DNA of 64,000 bases from Lycium barbarum (GCF_019175385.1 NC_083337.1:44430938-44494937); one strand, 5' to 3'; shown: positions 1 through 13,072, counted from the stretch's first letter. The notes: generated by a model from the sequence alone, not told the origin. Made by a program: numbers and translations.

Positions 1-1030
1 TCTATATTTAAGAAAATTAATACTACTGTTAGGACCATTATCATACGCTTACCTTAAGCCCTTAAATTAATCCCTTTTAAATTCTGCCAAAATTCGGGCA
101 GCATCTCCCCTGTTTATATGCCTAGCCTGAAAGTACAATTCAGTAACCAACAACAACAACAAGAAGACCAACATCAACCATGTTATTCTCAATGCCAAAT
201 ACTCCATAAAACCTCCCATATAATATTTATCTACATCTCCACCAATGGAATTATTATACAGCTATTTAACGGTTATATCTTCGTAAATAAACCAAAATTA
301 AGATTAACAATAGGAGATTCATACCTTACTCCTGATAATATCGCTATATCTTCACGTTTTTCACCTTAAACTTGAACCACATGCGTTGCTATACGATTCT
401 ATACTCACAACTATACGTTGTCTGGACCGTAATTCAGGAATTATAGCTGATTTAGGCTTGAAATTTGGGTTTGGGAGTTGGGGAACTTTCTAGAGGATTT
501 TGGAGTAGTTTGGAAGAGGTTTGGCTGAAAAAAGAGAGGCCAAGCCCCTTTTATATCGGTTCAAATTGGGGTCGGGTCACTGTAGCAGTACTGTATCAGG
601 TCGGTTACTGTAGTAGTTAGTGTAGCACGCGTTTCTGTTCTGTCAGCCGAACTTGTAACATTCATAATTCTCTAATCCGATGTCCTATGGACGAGCTGTT
701 TGTTGCGTTGGAAACTAGATTCGACGAACTTCATTTAGGCTTTTGAAACACCTTGAAACGCTTCATATGCTAAGAGATATTCTGCCCTCAATTTGGACAA
801 AAATTTTCACACAAAACTTTACCCATCCTTTCCCCAAAATCGTACTACTCCATTTCTTCCGCTCCTTTCCTTATAAAACCTTCTGGTATAACATATATAC
901 ATCCTTTACTCCTTAAATATACTTAATAATGCTTGCTCCTTATATTCCAAAGTGGTTTTACTTAACCATAACTCAACGTACTTCTGTTTCAAATTTGATA
1001 AGTGCTTCTTCAAATATACGGGGTGTAACA
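1..1030 (-). mobile_element. Gypsy LTR, family A' (3' part cut by window edge)
   Basis: Read on the minus strand, this begins at 1030 with TGTTACACCCCGTAT and matches the plus-strand LTR at 23042-24971 block for block. Shared blocks include the GCTACAGTA-type repeats (about 560-640), a TATA-like box at about 545-555 and the conserved ATAAACAGGGGAGATGC core (about 98-118). The element's own interior is not visible, so this may be a solo LTR or one end of an element lying to the left. It is inserted in a family B LTR: sequence resuming at 1031 continues that LTR. Confidence 0.85.
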
Positions 1031-1535
1031 GTGCCGCTATAGCGGGACACCACACACTAGAAACTTCTCAAGTTTCTTCAACTCAACTCGAAATTTCAAC
1101 TATCACCCGAGATCATCTACTCGCAAATCATATATGCAAACATACATAAAAACACACTATGAACGCGCTCATGGCCTTGGAAATCCTAACAAAGGCATCG
1201 TAGACTAAGTCAACCCCCGATACCTTGAAATTAACTTTCCAACTAGAGTCCCAAAATGCACCCGAGTGCATTGGGAACTGAACCGAATATACACACAAAT
1301 TCTAAAAGACCATTCGAACCTCTCGAAATCGATAAATTTTCGAAAAAGGTCCGTTTACCCAAAAGTCAACTTTGAGCCAACTCTTTTTCGTTTTAAGCCC
1401 AAATTTCCCACAAAATCACCCTAATCTTATCCAAAGACCTCTAGAAGCGGGTCAATGGTCCCCTCGGGTAAAATGTGAGCTAACAAAGCTCCGAAAAGGG
1501 TCAAAGCTTCAAAAACGAAATAACTGAGGATACCA
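1031..1535 (-). mobile_element. Family B LTR, 5' portion (3' LTR of element F)
   Basis: The reverse complement aligns with the plus-strand family B LTR starts at 20782 and 42554. Shared text includes the stretches for 'GAAATTTGGGCTTAAAGC' and 'TTTTGGGTAAATGGAC'. Its position just downstream of the element F pol makes it the 3' LTR of F. The extreme 5' end and the polypurine tract are degraded: near 1510-1620 a short block (AATAACTGAGGATA) occurs twice, so the LTR boundary is only approximate. Confidence 0.75.
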
Positions 1536-1612
1536 ATTAAACAATCGCTCGTCCTCGAGCAATAAGTGAAAAAGAGTGGGAAAGTACCTGAATCGGCAAA
1601 TAACTGAGGATA

Positions 1613-3018
1613 TCAGCTATGCATGTCAGACTCAGTCTCCCAAGTAGCCTCCTCAGCAGGATGATGCTTCCATTGCACCTTCACATAAGCTATCTCCTTT
1701 GACCTCAACTTGCAATCCTGCGTATCCAAATTTGCAATAGGCTCCTCCTCATAAGTCAGATTCTCATCATGTAATACCGAGTCCCAACAAACAATATAAG
1801 TACCATTGACATGATACTTTTTCAGCATACACACATAGAAAACTGGATGAATGCCTACCAAGCCTGGTGGCAAGGCCAACTCATAAGCAACATCGGCCAC
1901 ACGATCAAGGATCTCAACTGACCCAATATACCTCAGACTCAACTTACCTCTATTCCCAAATCTCATAACACCTTTCATGGGTGAAATCTTCAACAGAACC
2001 TGATCACCCACAGTGAACTCCAAATCTCGAACCTTTTGATCCGCATAAATCTTCTGATGACTCTGAACTGCCAAAAGTTTGACCTGAATGACCTTCACCT
2101 TTTTAAGAGACTCTATCAACAGATTCGTACCCCCAAGGTCGAATCTTAAATGCAACAAACCAACCAATCGGGGATCTACACCTCCTACCATATAAAGCCT
2201 CAAAAGGCGCCATGTCGATACTCGAGTAATAACTGTTGTTATATGCAACCTTCGTCAATGGTAAGTACTAGTCCCAATGACCACTAAGTCCATAACATAA
2301 GCCCTCAATATATCCTCGAGCACCTAAATGGTCTGCTCGGATAGCCCATCGGTCTAAGGGTGGAAAGCTGTACTAAGATCCACTCAGGTACCCAACTCAG
2401 CATAAAAAGCTCTCCAGAAATGGGAAGCGAAGATAGAACCCTTATCCGATATGATAGAAATGGGAACTCCATGCAATCTCATAATGTCACAAATGTACAA
2501 CTTGACTAACTTCTTTGCGATATAAGAAACCTGAACTGGAATGAAATGAGCGGACTTAGTCAACCGAACAATAATCGCCCAACTCGAATCATACTTACCC
2601 AGGGTCTTTGGAAGACCCACAACAAAATCCATGGTAATCCTCTCCCACTTCCACTCGGGAATAGGCAACCTCTGAAGTACACCACCTGGTCGTTGGTGCT
2701 CATACTTAACTTGCTAACAATTCCCACACTTAGCCATAAAATTGGCTATATCCCTCTTCGTGCAGCGCCACCAGTAATGTTGCCCCAAATCATAATACAT
2801 CTTAGTCCATCCGGATGAATGGAATATCGAGAGCTATGGGCCTCAGTCAAAATTAAATGAATCAAGTCACCAACACGAGGAACACACACATGCCCTTTAA
2901 TCCTCGAAGAACCCTCAGAATCAATCATGGCCTCCTTGGCCTCACCCCTCAGAACCCTCTCCCGAATTTTGCTCAACTGAGCATCCTCAAACTGATGAGT
3001 CCTACTCTTCTCTAACAA
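1613..3018 (-). pseudogene. Element F integrase with C-terminal chromodomain-like tail (broken)
   Basis: This is the integrase end of a gypsy polyprotein, the enzyme that inserts element cDNA into the genome. Frames at 2746-3018, 2384-2668 and 1613-2248 carry, in order, the region before the zinc-binding domain, the core (MDFVVGLP, then ISDKGS for the second catalytic Asp) and the C-terminal module (KGVMRFGNRGKLSLRYIG, then HPVF). The last about 50 residues (YEEEPIA, then VKVQWKHHPAEEATWE) look like the chromodomain of chromoviruses, probably Tekay-like. Several stops and frame changes between the pieces make it non-functional. The neighbours are RT/RNase H to the right and the 3' LTR to the left. 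Confidence 0.85.
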
Positions 3019-3029
3019 AGATTATCTTG

Positions 3030-4555
3030 CCTCAACACTAGCTAAGACTTTGTCTGGGACCAAAATATCAAGATGAACAAAGCAGTTGGCCAGAGTCTGA
3101 ACCTCCATGGCCAACGGACGCTAAGAAACAACCAAACGGGCTACCTCCCCATACTTGTGGCTATGCGACTCAAGGCATCAGCAACAACATTTGTTTTCCC
3201 TAGATGATAAAGAATAGAGATGTCATAGTCCTTCAGGAGCTCCATCCATCAGGGCTGCCTGGAATTAAGATCTCTCTAGGTAAACACGTGCGGAAGGCTA
3301 TGGTGATCAGTGAAAACCTCACAATGGATGCCATACAAGTTATGCCTCTAGATCTTCAAAGCGAATACCGCAGCTAGCAACTCCAAATCATAGGTACGAT
3401 AACTCCTCTAATGGATCTTCAACTGACGGGAAGCATATGCATCAAAACAGCACCCAAACCCACAAAGATTCATCACAATAGACTGAGAAATTTTACCCTC
3501 CATGGGTAATGCTAGAATCGAGGCTCAGGTCAAAAGGGTCTTGAGCTTTTGAAATCTATCCTCACAATCATCGGACCTGGAAGGGAACATATTTCTAGGT
3601 CAATCTGGTAACGACGAAGCAATAGTAGCGAAACTCTTCACAAATCGATGGTAGTAACTGGCCAAACCCACGAAACTAAGGATCTCGATCACAGTAGTGG
3701 GCCTCGCCCAATCCTTCACAGCCTCAATCTTCCTAAGATCTACCATGATCCCTTCCTTAGACACAACGTGGCCCAAGAACACCACAGACTTTAACCAAAA
3801 CTCTTACTTTAAAAACAAACTATTCTACTTCAATAACCCAAGCACCGTGTAAAGATGGCCCCCATGCTCCTCTCTACTCTTGGAATACTCCAAGATATCA
3901 TCAATAAACGTAATCAAAATGAGTCAAGGAATGACCTAAAGATGTCATTTATCAATGTCTTGAATGTAGCCGGGGCATTGGTAAGCCCAATGACAACCAA
4001 GAACTCATAATGCCTATATCTCATCCGAAAATCTATCTTCAGAATATCCTCGGCCCTGATCTTCAACTGATGGTAGCCTGAACGCAAGTCAATCTATGAG
4101 AACACTGAAGCACCCTAAAGCTGGTCAAATAAATCATTGATACGAGGCATAGAATACTTGTTATAAATAGTAACCTTGTTCAGCTGATGATAATCGAGGC
4201 ACATCTTCATAGACCCATATTTCTTCTTTACAAACAATATAAGAGCGCCATAAGAGGAGAAACTCGATCAAATGAACCCCCTATTCAACAAATCTTACAA
4301 TGGCTCTTTCATCTCTCTCAACGCAGTGGGTACCACCCAATAGGACGGAATAGAAATAGGGCGAGTGCTCGGCTCCAAGTCAATACAAAAGTTAATATCG
4401 TGATTGGGTGGCATACTCGGAGGATCGGACGGGAATACCTCTGCAAACTCGCTCACAATGGGAACGGACTCAAAGGGCGAAGATGTAATAGTAGTGTCAT
4501 GCACATGAGCCATATAAGCTAGACATTCCTTGTTGACTAATTTCTTTGCCTGCAA
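3030..4555 (-). pseudogene. Element F reverse transcriptase and RNase H (broken)
   Basis: This decayed middle of the gypsy pol would copy element RNA into DNA. At 4295-4555 the frame holds the leader before RT (ending in the PIS/YWVVPTALREMKEPL block). Around 3890-3925 the minus strand reads FIDDILEYSKS, the catalytic Asp-Asp box in its FIDD form. The frame at 3600-3785 holds the RT thumb region ([12 protein letters not shown], then [15 protein letters not shown]). RNase H and the connection domain lie at about 3030-3560 with stop codons. Frames are interrupted repeatedly, so I call one pseudogene rather than separate genes. Confidence 0.82.
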
Positions 4556-4590
4556 ATAATTTTCTTCGGAGTGGGACTAGGAGTACCCCT

Positions 4591-5055
4591 TCACTCAAGT
4601 CTAGGAATACCCGACATGGCTAAAGTGACTATTTTGGCATGACATTCCAAGATTGCATGATAAGGAGAAAGCCAGGTCATACCCAAAATAATATTGAAAT
4701 CCACCATCTCAAGTATCATCAAGTCTATCCACGTTTCGTATCCCATAAAAGTAACCAAACACGACCGATAGACTCGATCAACCACAACAGAATCTTCAAC
4801 TTGAGTAGACACATGAATAGGTATGGCTATGCTATCACAAGTCAAGTCCCAACCAACAGTATGATATGCAGACATATATGAATAAGTGGATCCAGGATCA
4901 AATAATAGAGAAGCCATTTTATGTCGGACAGAAACAGTACCTGAAATGACCGCATCCGAAGCCTCCACCTCGGGTCTACCTTGGAATGAATAACACTGGG
5001 CCTCACCACAACCAGACTGTCTAAACTGTGATCCACCTCTCGAACTTCGGGACAC
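4591..5055 (-). pseudogene. Element F aspartic protease region
   Basis: A 154-codon open stretch of the gypsy polyprotein carries the retropepsin active-site box as LLFDPGSTYSYMS, so the catalytic Asp is kept. Further on comes the second conserved stretch MVDFNIILGMTWLSPYHAILEC. In the family this protease cuts the Gag-Pol polyprotein. It sits between gag (right) and RT (left), as expected for gypsy. The stretch itself is open, but the flanking polyprotein is broken. Confidence 0.82.
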
Positions 5056-5099
5056 ACACCCAGAAGTCTATGAACCACCGCGGCCTGACTGAGCATCGC

Positions 5100-6490
5100 C
5101 TCTCAGAGAAGCACCACCCCGACTACCTGTAGATGTCGGAGTCCTCTAGGACTGATAACCCTACCTGGGTCGAAGACACTGTTTAGTAAAATGACCAGAC
5201 ACCCTACATGCATAGCAAGCTCTAGAAAGAGAAGCCTGATGAATAGAAACTGAAAACCCAGTTGGACCAACTCTGTCTGCTGGTCGAGAAAATAAGCTCT
5301 CTGCATGGATGGACCACTAGAAGAAGCCTGCAATGCTGACTGCACACGGCGGCCAAAATAGGACTGATACTCCCTAGAAGACTGTCTGACGCCCCTCGAA
5401 TTGGAACCACTATAACCTATAAACTTTCTCTAACTGTTCTCACTAACCCCTCAAAGCTATCGGGCCTTGGCAGCCTTAACTAAAGACGCATGCTCAATAA
5501 TGGACTGGAAGGAAGCACCCATGCCCTCAAGCTAAAGGCATAGAATCTGAAGAGAAGTAACGAGCCCACCAACAAAACATCGAATCTATCTTGCTCAGTA
5601 GGAATCAAGGGTACTGAATAATGGGCCAAATGCAAGAAGCGAGTCACATTAGCATCAACATATAATCCCCTCTGTTGCAAGTGGATAAACTAATCTCTAC
5701 ATGCCTATCTCAAGGCACGAGGTACATACTTCTCAAGGAAGGCCCAATAAAACTGTGTCCAAGTAAGTGGAGGGGAACCCTCTAGTCTGTAAAAAATGAA
5801 GTACCTCCACTACGTCTTCGCGTCTCTACGAAGCTGGTATGACACATAATCAACCTCGTGGGTGTCAAAAATCCCCATCCTGTGCAATAACTCGTACATG
5901 TCTAATATAAACTCATATGCATCTGCTCTAGAAGTACCAGCGAATCTCAATGGATCCATCTTCCTGAACCTCCCTACCAGTTCCTGATCGATCAAAGTCA
6001 TAACAGAGCATGCTATGGGTCTGAGATCATCTCTCGAAGCAGGCACTGCATCCATCCATGGAGCCACAGCCGCAGCAGGGTGAACTGTACGAGTCTGCCA
6101 CTGCTCGGGGGTCTGTACCTCAACTCTAGTTTGTGATCCTCTGCTCGGAGAAGTAATACCAGCGGCAGCCTTCTAGGCAACCAAATGAAGCAGAATGTGA
6201 GCCATAGTGTCCTGAACCATCTGATTTGAATTGGCCTCGAGGTATGCCCATGGAGGAGCCACATCATCCACGACGGCCTGGCCTGGAATGCTAAACCTCA
6301 GGCTCAGGCTCTGCAAATGGAGATATCGCATGCCGCTACCCAACCGCAGGAGCCCTGCCTCTGGCTGGTGTAGGCCTACATCCTCTAGCTCGACCGCGTC
6401 CTCTAACTATCGTTTGTCCCCTGGTGCCAGCCGTAGATACGGGCTCCAGCACCTGATCTCGAGCTATCCTTGCTTAAGTCATCACCATCT
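5100..6490 (-). pseudogene. Element F Gag (broken)
   Basis: The capsid-type Gag of a gypsy chromovirus is spread over several frames. The N-terminal part is rich in RGRGRARG-like residues (about 6370-6420). The capsid-like core contains FAGTSRADAYEFILDMYELL (5810-6067) and continues with stops to about 5480. A CCHC zinc knuckle (CYACRVSGHFTKQC) is visible at about 5180-5222 with all four ligands. Gag would bind element RNA and form the particle. Frame changes and stops show it is dead. The primer-binding site and 5' LTR lie immediately to the right. Confidence 0.8.
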
Positions 6491-6677
6491 GCGAGAGAAG
6501 AGATATGAGTCAGCTACCAATTCAATTGTTCCAGATACCAATTACAATAAAGTAGAATGAAAGAATGTGAAGTTCCTGAATGTCATATTGCCTCTCGCAG
6601 ATAAGTACGGAGCTCATCGTACCGATTCACGAGACTCTACTAGACACACTCCTGTATTATAGATCAGGTAACCTAGG

Positions 6678-6689
6678 GCTCTGATACCA
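6678..6689 (-). other. Primer-binding site of element F (initiator Met tRNA type)
   Basis: The minus strand reads TGGTATCAGAGC three bases downstream of the LTR end at 6693. This is the usual plant initiator-Met tRNA complement, and it fixes the orientation of element F as minus. Confidence 0.9.
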
Positions 6690-6692
6690 ACT

Positions 6693-8783
6693 TGTCACGA
6701 CTCATTTTCACCGAGTCGTGCGGGCACCTACCTTTCCTACCTCGGTAGGCGAACCCTTATTCCAACAATCATAAAACATAAGTAAAGCGGAAGAAAATAG
6801 AATAACGTAAGTCTCATGATAATGATATAAAGAAATGCGGAAGTAATGAGAATACAACGCCAGTATCTGGTCTGGTCATTCAAGAGCTCTATCAATACTA
6901 CAAGTTTGAATAATACATAAGATCCAAAATGATGTATTGAAATAGAAATAAGACATAAATAGTAAGAAAAATCTTCGGGTAGCGAACGTCCTCATGCTTA
7001 CCCTGAATAGACTCGACAGCAACCTCAATAATCAGCCACGAGGTGTAGAGGCAGATCCAACCTGGTACTTAGCATTCATAAAAGAATACAGCAAGTGTAG
7101 GTTAGTATAAACAACAAGTACTGTAGGTATCATAGGCCGACTAAGGCTAGCCTATGTATATAAAGACAATAAAGCAATAGAATAGTAAACAATAAAGTAC
7201 AAGTCACCACTATCCATGTATCAACGTAGCAAGTCCCAGCCTAAGTTATAGCATCTAAACCCAAGTGTTCCAAGTTTCAAGAGTGCAATCCGAGAACTCC
7301 TCAAAACCATAGCATAAAGTCCCAATTGTGTCAACACAAGTATCCAATCAAAATCCACGAAACAAATAAGCAAGAGATACAATTCGATGTAATAATGTAT
7401 GAAGTATGAATGCAATGCATATGCTCGTAGACATGTACTCCGATGATGGAACATGACATAATCGGAAACACAACCCATGGGGGACCTGCGAAGTCCATGC
7501 ACCAGTCACGCCGCACACAGCCCAGAGATGACTCGTATCAACATGTCTCAAGCATTTGTATTTCCTCCTCAATTCCTATCATCAGTACCATATCAAGGCA
7601 ATATCAATATATCATGGAAATGAGCATGAACACAATGCAAATGTAATATCAATAAACCAAGTCAAACCCAAACAATACCACCTATAGGCACACAAGTAAT
7701 ATCATCAATAAGGCTACACAATAATCCACAACAGATTCACTATCCTCATTTCGATAACAACAAGGTAGGGTACCACAATATTATAATCAAGATATATACT
7801 AATCACCAATATATAATATCTCATCGTGGCGACGAGCCAACAAGTACATCGAACAGATAGGGCAACAAAGTAACGGGGTGGCTAGCCCCCAAATCATACA
7901 ATAGGGCCCAACCTAAGGCATATCCATCCAAACTTCATACTTGAAGGCTTATGTGCTTTTTCTGACAATATCATCTAACCATAGGCTTCACTAATCGAAT
8001 TCTTACCATAAGGTAAACCGTAACCTACCTAGAGAACCGAACAACAAATCTCCAGCAATCAAACCTTAGTGTTACCTTTTTTGTGCCTCGTTATAATGAA
8101 AGTCTAATCATATCTGGATTAGGAAATTATAATCAAGAAGAATCATTATTCAAACCTTACTTCTATTTAAGACCCAAATCCCAAACCATAGAATGGGGTT
8201 TATGAACTAGAAAGAGAAAATTAGGGATCTATAAATCTCAATATGAAATTAATACTCTAGGTGATTAATTCCCATCAATTATAAGCTAGAAGAACTCATG
8301 AATTACTCAAATTCAGATTCTAGGCAAAATTCCCAATTTTGGGTATAATCCCTAACTCCCAATTCCATAAATTAGCCATTAATTAGGAAAGAATCATGAC
8401 ATAACAGTTTCTAATCATCAATTCCATGCTTAATGAAGCTAACTCAATCAGTAATTCATGGTTTTTTAGCCTAGAACAAAGAACCCATAGAACTCTATTT
8501 TAATCCTCAAGTTCTTAATGGAACTAGCATTATTTAGAGATTTCCTATGATGATTAATGGAATATGGAATAGCAATGAAGATGGAAGGACTTACCACAAT
8601 GATTTCCCCCCAAGATATGCCTCGAAATGCTCCCAATAGCTCTATTTTTGGAGTGGTATTGAATGAAAGACTTAGGGCTTTTAACAAACATTTAATAAAC
8701 TCAACTGCACGTCACCCACTTCCGCGGTCACTCGAACCCTTCAGCGGTCATGCCTCGATCCAATAATCGTTTCTGCGGTCTAT
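6693..8783 (-). mobile_element. Family B LTR, 3' portion (5' LTR of element F)
   Basis: This starts at 6693 with TGTCACGACTC (the LTR 3' end read backwards) and carries the family B signature 'GCGGGCACCTACC ... TAGGCGAACCC', shared with 18395 and 42382. It stops abruptly at 8783 inside the GCGG-rich palindromic part, where a family C LTR begins. The missing 5' piece fits the family B fragment now at 20782-21362 (see findings). It contains no genes; open frames within it are incidental. Confidence 0.85.
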
Positions 8784-10543
8784 TGTAACACCTCAGATCT
8801 TTAACTTAAGCTTTAACCCTGATTCTAGACTTAGAAAACCAGATAAAGAATGTGGGAATTGAAAATTTCTCTTCAGTTGTCAGATGGGGATTTACGCCCC
8901 AGAATATGGACCGTATTTCAGTATACAACCCGTATTTTAGGTTGTAATTTGGCTTCTAAATCACTGTGCATTCTGGAATTTGGCTTGTGGAAATTATATA
9001 GTTAAATACGGACCATATTTTGGATTACGGCCCATAAATTATGATCGTATTTAAGGAGGAAAAATAATACAGTGTTTCTGTTTTTGAAATATGTTAAATT
9101 ACAATCCAGGTTTACGGACCGTATTTTGGTTCGTATTTCCCAATCCGCACCAGAACCTATAAATACTAGGTTTTTGTTCTAATTTTTATTTTTACAAGTC
9201 CCTAGACCCTAGAATGACCTGTTCCTCTCCTCCATCACCAAGAACACCAAGATAAGTCAATTCTAATTATCCCAAGTGAGTTCTAACATAAGATTGTGAA
9301 CATTAAGCATGAAATCAATGTTCTTAACCTAGGATTTTCAAGAAAACCAATTTAAGGGTTCAGGACTTAGGCTTTTGGGATTCTTCTCAATTTCAGACCA
9401 GTAGTTACAAGACTTGGAGCGTATACAGGTATTTGAGGCTAACTAGCTACGTTAGGGAAGGTTTATGATTCTCCCTATGCCTCATTATTCATACTTATCA
9501 GTAATTTGACTCAGAATACAGTTAGCCCTAGTTTAATGATATGTTGTAGAACTGTTATCTTCTAGGGTTTGCAGTTATAGAATTCGTTCATGGTTGTCAA
9601 TTTGAATATCATGAACTCAACATGTAATTTTTATAGACTTATGTATTGTTACCACATGAGTCTCAGTCTAGAAATTCAGTATGCTCAGAAATAGTCAATG
9701 TTTTCAGTTCAGTCCAGCATGTCTATTTCAATTCAGTATTGTTCATTGTTGTTATGGTCTCAGTCTTTATTAACTGACCATAATTGAACATATGTGATTT
9801 TGCTCAAGGGCAAAGTCTTATGTATACGTATAGTTAGCCGAGGCCATTGACTGGCGCACTACTAGGCCGAGGCCATAGCGTGCATTTATTATTGGGCCAA
9901 GACCCCACATATATATCAGATATAGAGCAGGGAGTATCCATATCTCTACTTCCTTTGCTATCACAGTTTACAGTTATCAGTTATCAGTTTCAGTTTCAGT
10001 TCCAGTACTTTATTGCTTCAGTTGCTTTGCATACCAATACAATTCAAATGTGCTGATGTCCCTTTTTATTGCTTGGGAGCCTGCATCGCGATGATATACA
10101 GGTTGACAACTCAGCTACTTAGGAGTGCACGTATCAGGTATTGGTGATCCCCCAAATTCCTTCGGGGCGTTGTCAGCTATCCAGTTATTTCCGTTTTTAG
10201 ATAACTCAATTATTAAATATTCTTAGAGGCTTCATAGACACAGTCCAACCAGTTAGATATTTGTTATGTTAGCCTTGTTGGCAGTTATACTCAGTCATTC
10301 AGTTATTTTGGTTTAGCCATGTTGGCTACTTTCAGATATTTTCAGATTGTCTAAGTATTTCCGCATTATGATATTTCAATTTCAGTCAGACATCCAGTTA
10401 ATCAACATGTGTTAGTTTTATATTATAAGTCAGTTATGTTCTGGTATCACATGTTTATTCAGCCAGCCAGTTGGTTCGCTCGGTCACATGCAGTCAGGCA
10501 CCGGGTGCCGTGTTACGTCCAGGCCCAGGTTCAGGGCGTGACA
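8784..10543 (+). mobile_element. Family C LTR (probably a solo LTR, now an inversion junction)
   Basis: The LTR runs from TGTAACACCTCAGATC to GGGCGTGACA, 1760 bp. The minus-strand copy at 37202-39012 is the 5' LTR of element E. An array of ACGGACCGTA-type palindromes (about 8900-9140) precedes a TATA box at about 9156-9166 (CCTATAAATAC). GCCGAGGCCAT repeats lie near 9837-9900. No polypurine tract or primer site flanks it. The immediate 5-bp flanks (tctat, ctaac) do not match each other, but each matches the far end of another structure. Confidence 0.85.
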
Positions 10544-10682
10544 CTAACTTTAATTATAAAAATAATAAAAGAATTGCTTCTAACTACGTTAAATGGAGAA
10601 GGATACATGCTCATGAAGGGGAACTTAATGAATACGCCTAAACCACAATTTATGGCTAAAAATATACATAGTTTTCTTAAAG
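10544..10682 (-). repeat. Repeat R copy 1, part 1
   Basis: The reverse complement matches 41625-41770, including the text for 'AACGTAGTTAGAAG'. It resumes after element A at 18344-18394. It is old, non-coding sequence of unknown identity. Confidence 0.75.
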
Positions 10683-11140
10683 TGTTACACCCCGTAGTTT
10701 CGTACGTGGAAATTTATAAGTGTTGGACGTTCTAAGTATGGATACTGGAGTTCCCTTCAACGATATATGATATTATAAAAACTAATCCTATGGTCATGAC
10801 AATTTACGTTCATATAATAAGCTATGGGAAACTCCAGGACCAAGCAAATCGAAGAAAATAAATTTGTCGAAAACTTGGAAAAAATTGACAGAATTATGGA
10901 CAGAATTTTGGGTCAAATTTGGAGGGGTATATCTCCTAGTATATTAGGAGTTTTAAGGTGTTTCCAAATCCTAAAATAAATTTGGTCGATTCTGGTGTCC
11001 AACGCAACAAACCGCTCGTCGATACGACATCGGAGTAGAGAATTATGGACGTTACAAGTTAGGCTGACATAGCAGAAACGCGTGCTACAGTAACCGACTT
11101 GCTACAGTACTGCTACAGTGACCTGACCCGAATTTAGAAC

Positions 11141-11150
11141 TTTATAAAAG
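11141..11150 (+). promoter_or_regulatory. Probable TATA box of the element A LTR
   Basis: TTTATAAAAG lies about 460 bp into the LTR, immediately after the CTACAGTA repeats. It is conserved in the 3' LTR at about 16419-16428. In family A' the equivalent box is at about 23316-23326. Confidence 0.6.
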
Positions 11151-12248
11151 GGGCAAAACCCCCTTTTTTCACAAAAATCAGATTTTAGAGCTCAGCACAT
11201 ATAGGTTCATTTTGGTCATAAAATGTTGAGAGAATCGAGTGATTCTAGCTAATCAAGGCTCGGCTGGTGCATAGCTGTGACTATAGCATCATTGTGCGAT
11301 AGATTTTGGCTTAAATTCAAGGTGGAGAAGTGAAGATATGGCAATATTATCGGGAGAAAGGTATGAATCTCTTATTATTAATGTTAATCTTTATTTATTT
11401 ACAGAGATAGAACTGTCAAATAGCCGTATAATAGTTTTGTTGGTAGAAATATGGGATAAACCCCATATGGGATGTTTATGGAGTATTTTGGTATTCAGAA
11501 TATTATGATTGATGTTGGTATTGTTGTTGTTGTTGTTGGTTGTTGAATTGAGATTTCGGGCTAAGCATATAAACAGGGGAGATGCTGTCGAAATTTCGGC
11601 AGATTCTAGAAAGATTTATTTGAAGGATTAAGACAAGCGTATAAAGGTGACTCTAACAATAGTATAAATTTTCTTGAATATAGATTTACGAGCCTGGGAG
11701 GACAAGTCTTGAGTAGTTAATGTTAACGCGACCAAAAAGGTATGTTAAGGCTAGTCCCTTTCTTTCGAAAGGAATGATTCCTATGTTATGATACCATATA
11801 TGTTTCCATAACCTTGTTACTTTCAAAAGTTAGAAGTTCATGATTCTTAAAAGCTTTTTATGATACTAAGGATGATATGTTTTCTATGATGAACATGATG
11901 ATGATGATTTTAATTCTAGAAATTCCGAAGCTATGATTTGAGGGCATTATGAGATTATTAAGCCATTCCATGAATCCCTTGATCTTACTTTTTATTGATG
12001 GTCTCACATCATGTTACTCGTTCCTTCGAGGTGAGATATAGTGAAGATAATGATTCTATTTTCAATGCTATCTAAGTTCATGATTCTCGAGACTCCCATG
12101 ACATCGTCGACTTCACCTTACGATAGTTGATCTTCTAAGGAAGGATATAGTGATGATGATAATGCTAATGATGATGTTGATTTCATTTATGTAATTTTAT
12201 GCATATGTATGTATGTATGCATTGCACCCCCACTGATCAGTTGGGTAT

Positions 12249-12408
12249 AACAACGAGTCCCGAAAGGGCCGTGTATGGATAAAAATGAGTCCCAAAAGGG
12301 CCGTGTAAGGACAACAACGAGTCCCGAAAAGGCCGTGTACGGATGACACCGAGTCCCAAAAGGGCCGTGTACGGATGACATCGAGTCCTGAAAGGCTGGG
12401 TACGGATA
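12249..12408 (+). repeat. Tandem repeat, about 32 bp x 5, in 5' LTR A
   Basis: Units follow the pattern GAGTCCCGAAAGGGCCGTGT plus a short spacer. Each unit holds a small hairpin (CCC-GAAA-GGG). Open frames reading through it on the minus strand are artefacts of the repeat. Confidence 0.9.
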
Positions 12409-13060
12409 TATGTATAGTAAATGTATGTGAATGCATATGTATGTATTTTGTGCATGGATATGTATGAAATGTTTTTTCCTATAGACAAGTAATTTACATG
12501 ACAAATATCTTAAGAAGAGTACGAGGTATAATTACTTACTTTATCTCATGTTATCTTCATTCTGATATCATACTACTATTCATGTCTAACATACTCAGTA
12601 CATTGTTCGTACTGACGTCTTTTCTTATGGACGCTGCGTTCATGCCCGTAGGTGCAAGTAGACGAGACAAGGATCTTCCGCAGTAGGTTACATTCAGGTA
12701 CCGGTTTTGATTGGTGGGCTCCATCTCTTCCTGGGGCATTGCCGAGTCTGAGTTGTATATGTTTTTTTGTGACAAGAGGGTATGTCGGGGGCCCTATCCT
12801 GACTTGTGTACTGCAGTCATGTTCATAGATGCCTTGCAGATAGATTCTATGTAAAACTCAGTTATGTCTTGTTGGTGGATATGTGGATGCCGCAGACCCA
12901 TTACATATATACGTATGCATGATTTTATATTCATAGTTGGACTTCTTGGACTTATTTTGTCATTTGAGACATAGAGGATGCGAGTTATCAGTTGGTTCGC
13001 TCAATTTTCATAAGGTATCGGGTGTCAATCACACCTCACCAAGGTTGTGGTGTGACAGAG

Positions 13061-13072
13061 TGGTATCAGAGC
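13061..13072 (+). other. Primer-binding site of element A
   Basis: TGGTATCAGAGC starts three bases after the 5' LTR ends. It complements the 3' end of initiator Met tRNA. Confidence 0.92.

Larger units (their letters stand above)
10683..13057 (+). mobile_element. 5' LTR of element A
   Basis: It runs from TGTTACACCCCGTAG to GTGTGACA. Repeated CTACAGTA motifs (about 11088-11120) lie just upstream of a TATA box (11141-11150, TTTATAAAAG). Downstream are a GTT microsatellite (about 11519-11543), the ATAAACAGGGGAGATGCTG core (about 11568-11587) and a five-unit tandem repeat (12249-12408). Confidence 0.92.

Noticed and set aside
2546..2818. Plus-strand frames over the element F and E pol regions (also 4187-4522, 26446-26706)
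   Set aside because: They are antisense shadows of minus-strand pol with recognised motifs.
12187..12504. Open frames rich in 'RPFRDSL' or 'HGPFGTRC' repeats on the minus strand of LTR A (also 17465-17756)
   Set aside because: They arise from the 32-bp tandem repeat being read in three frames; no start context or domain.
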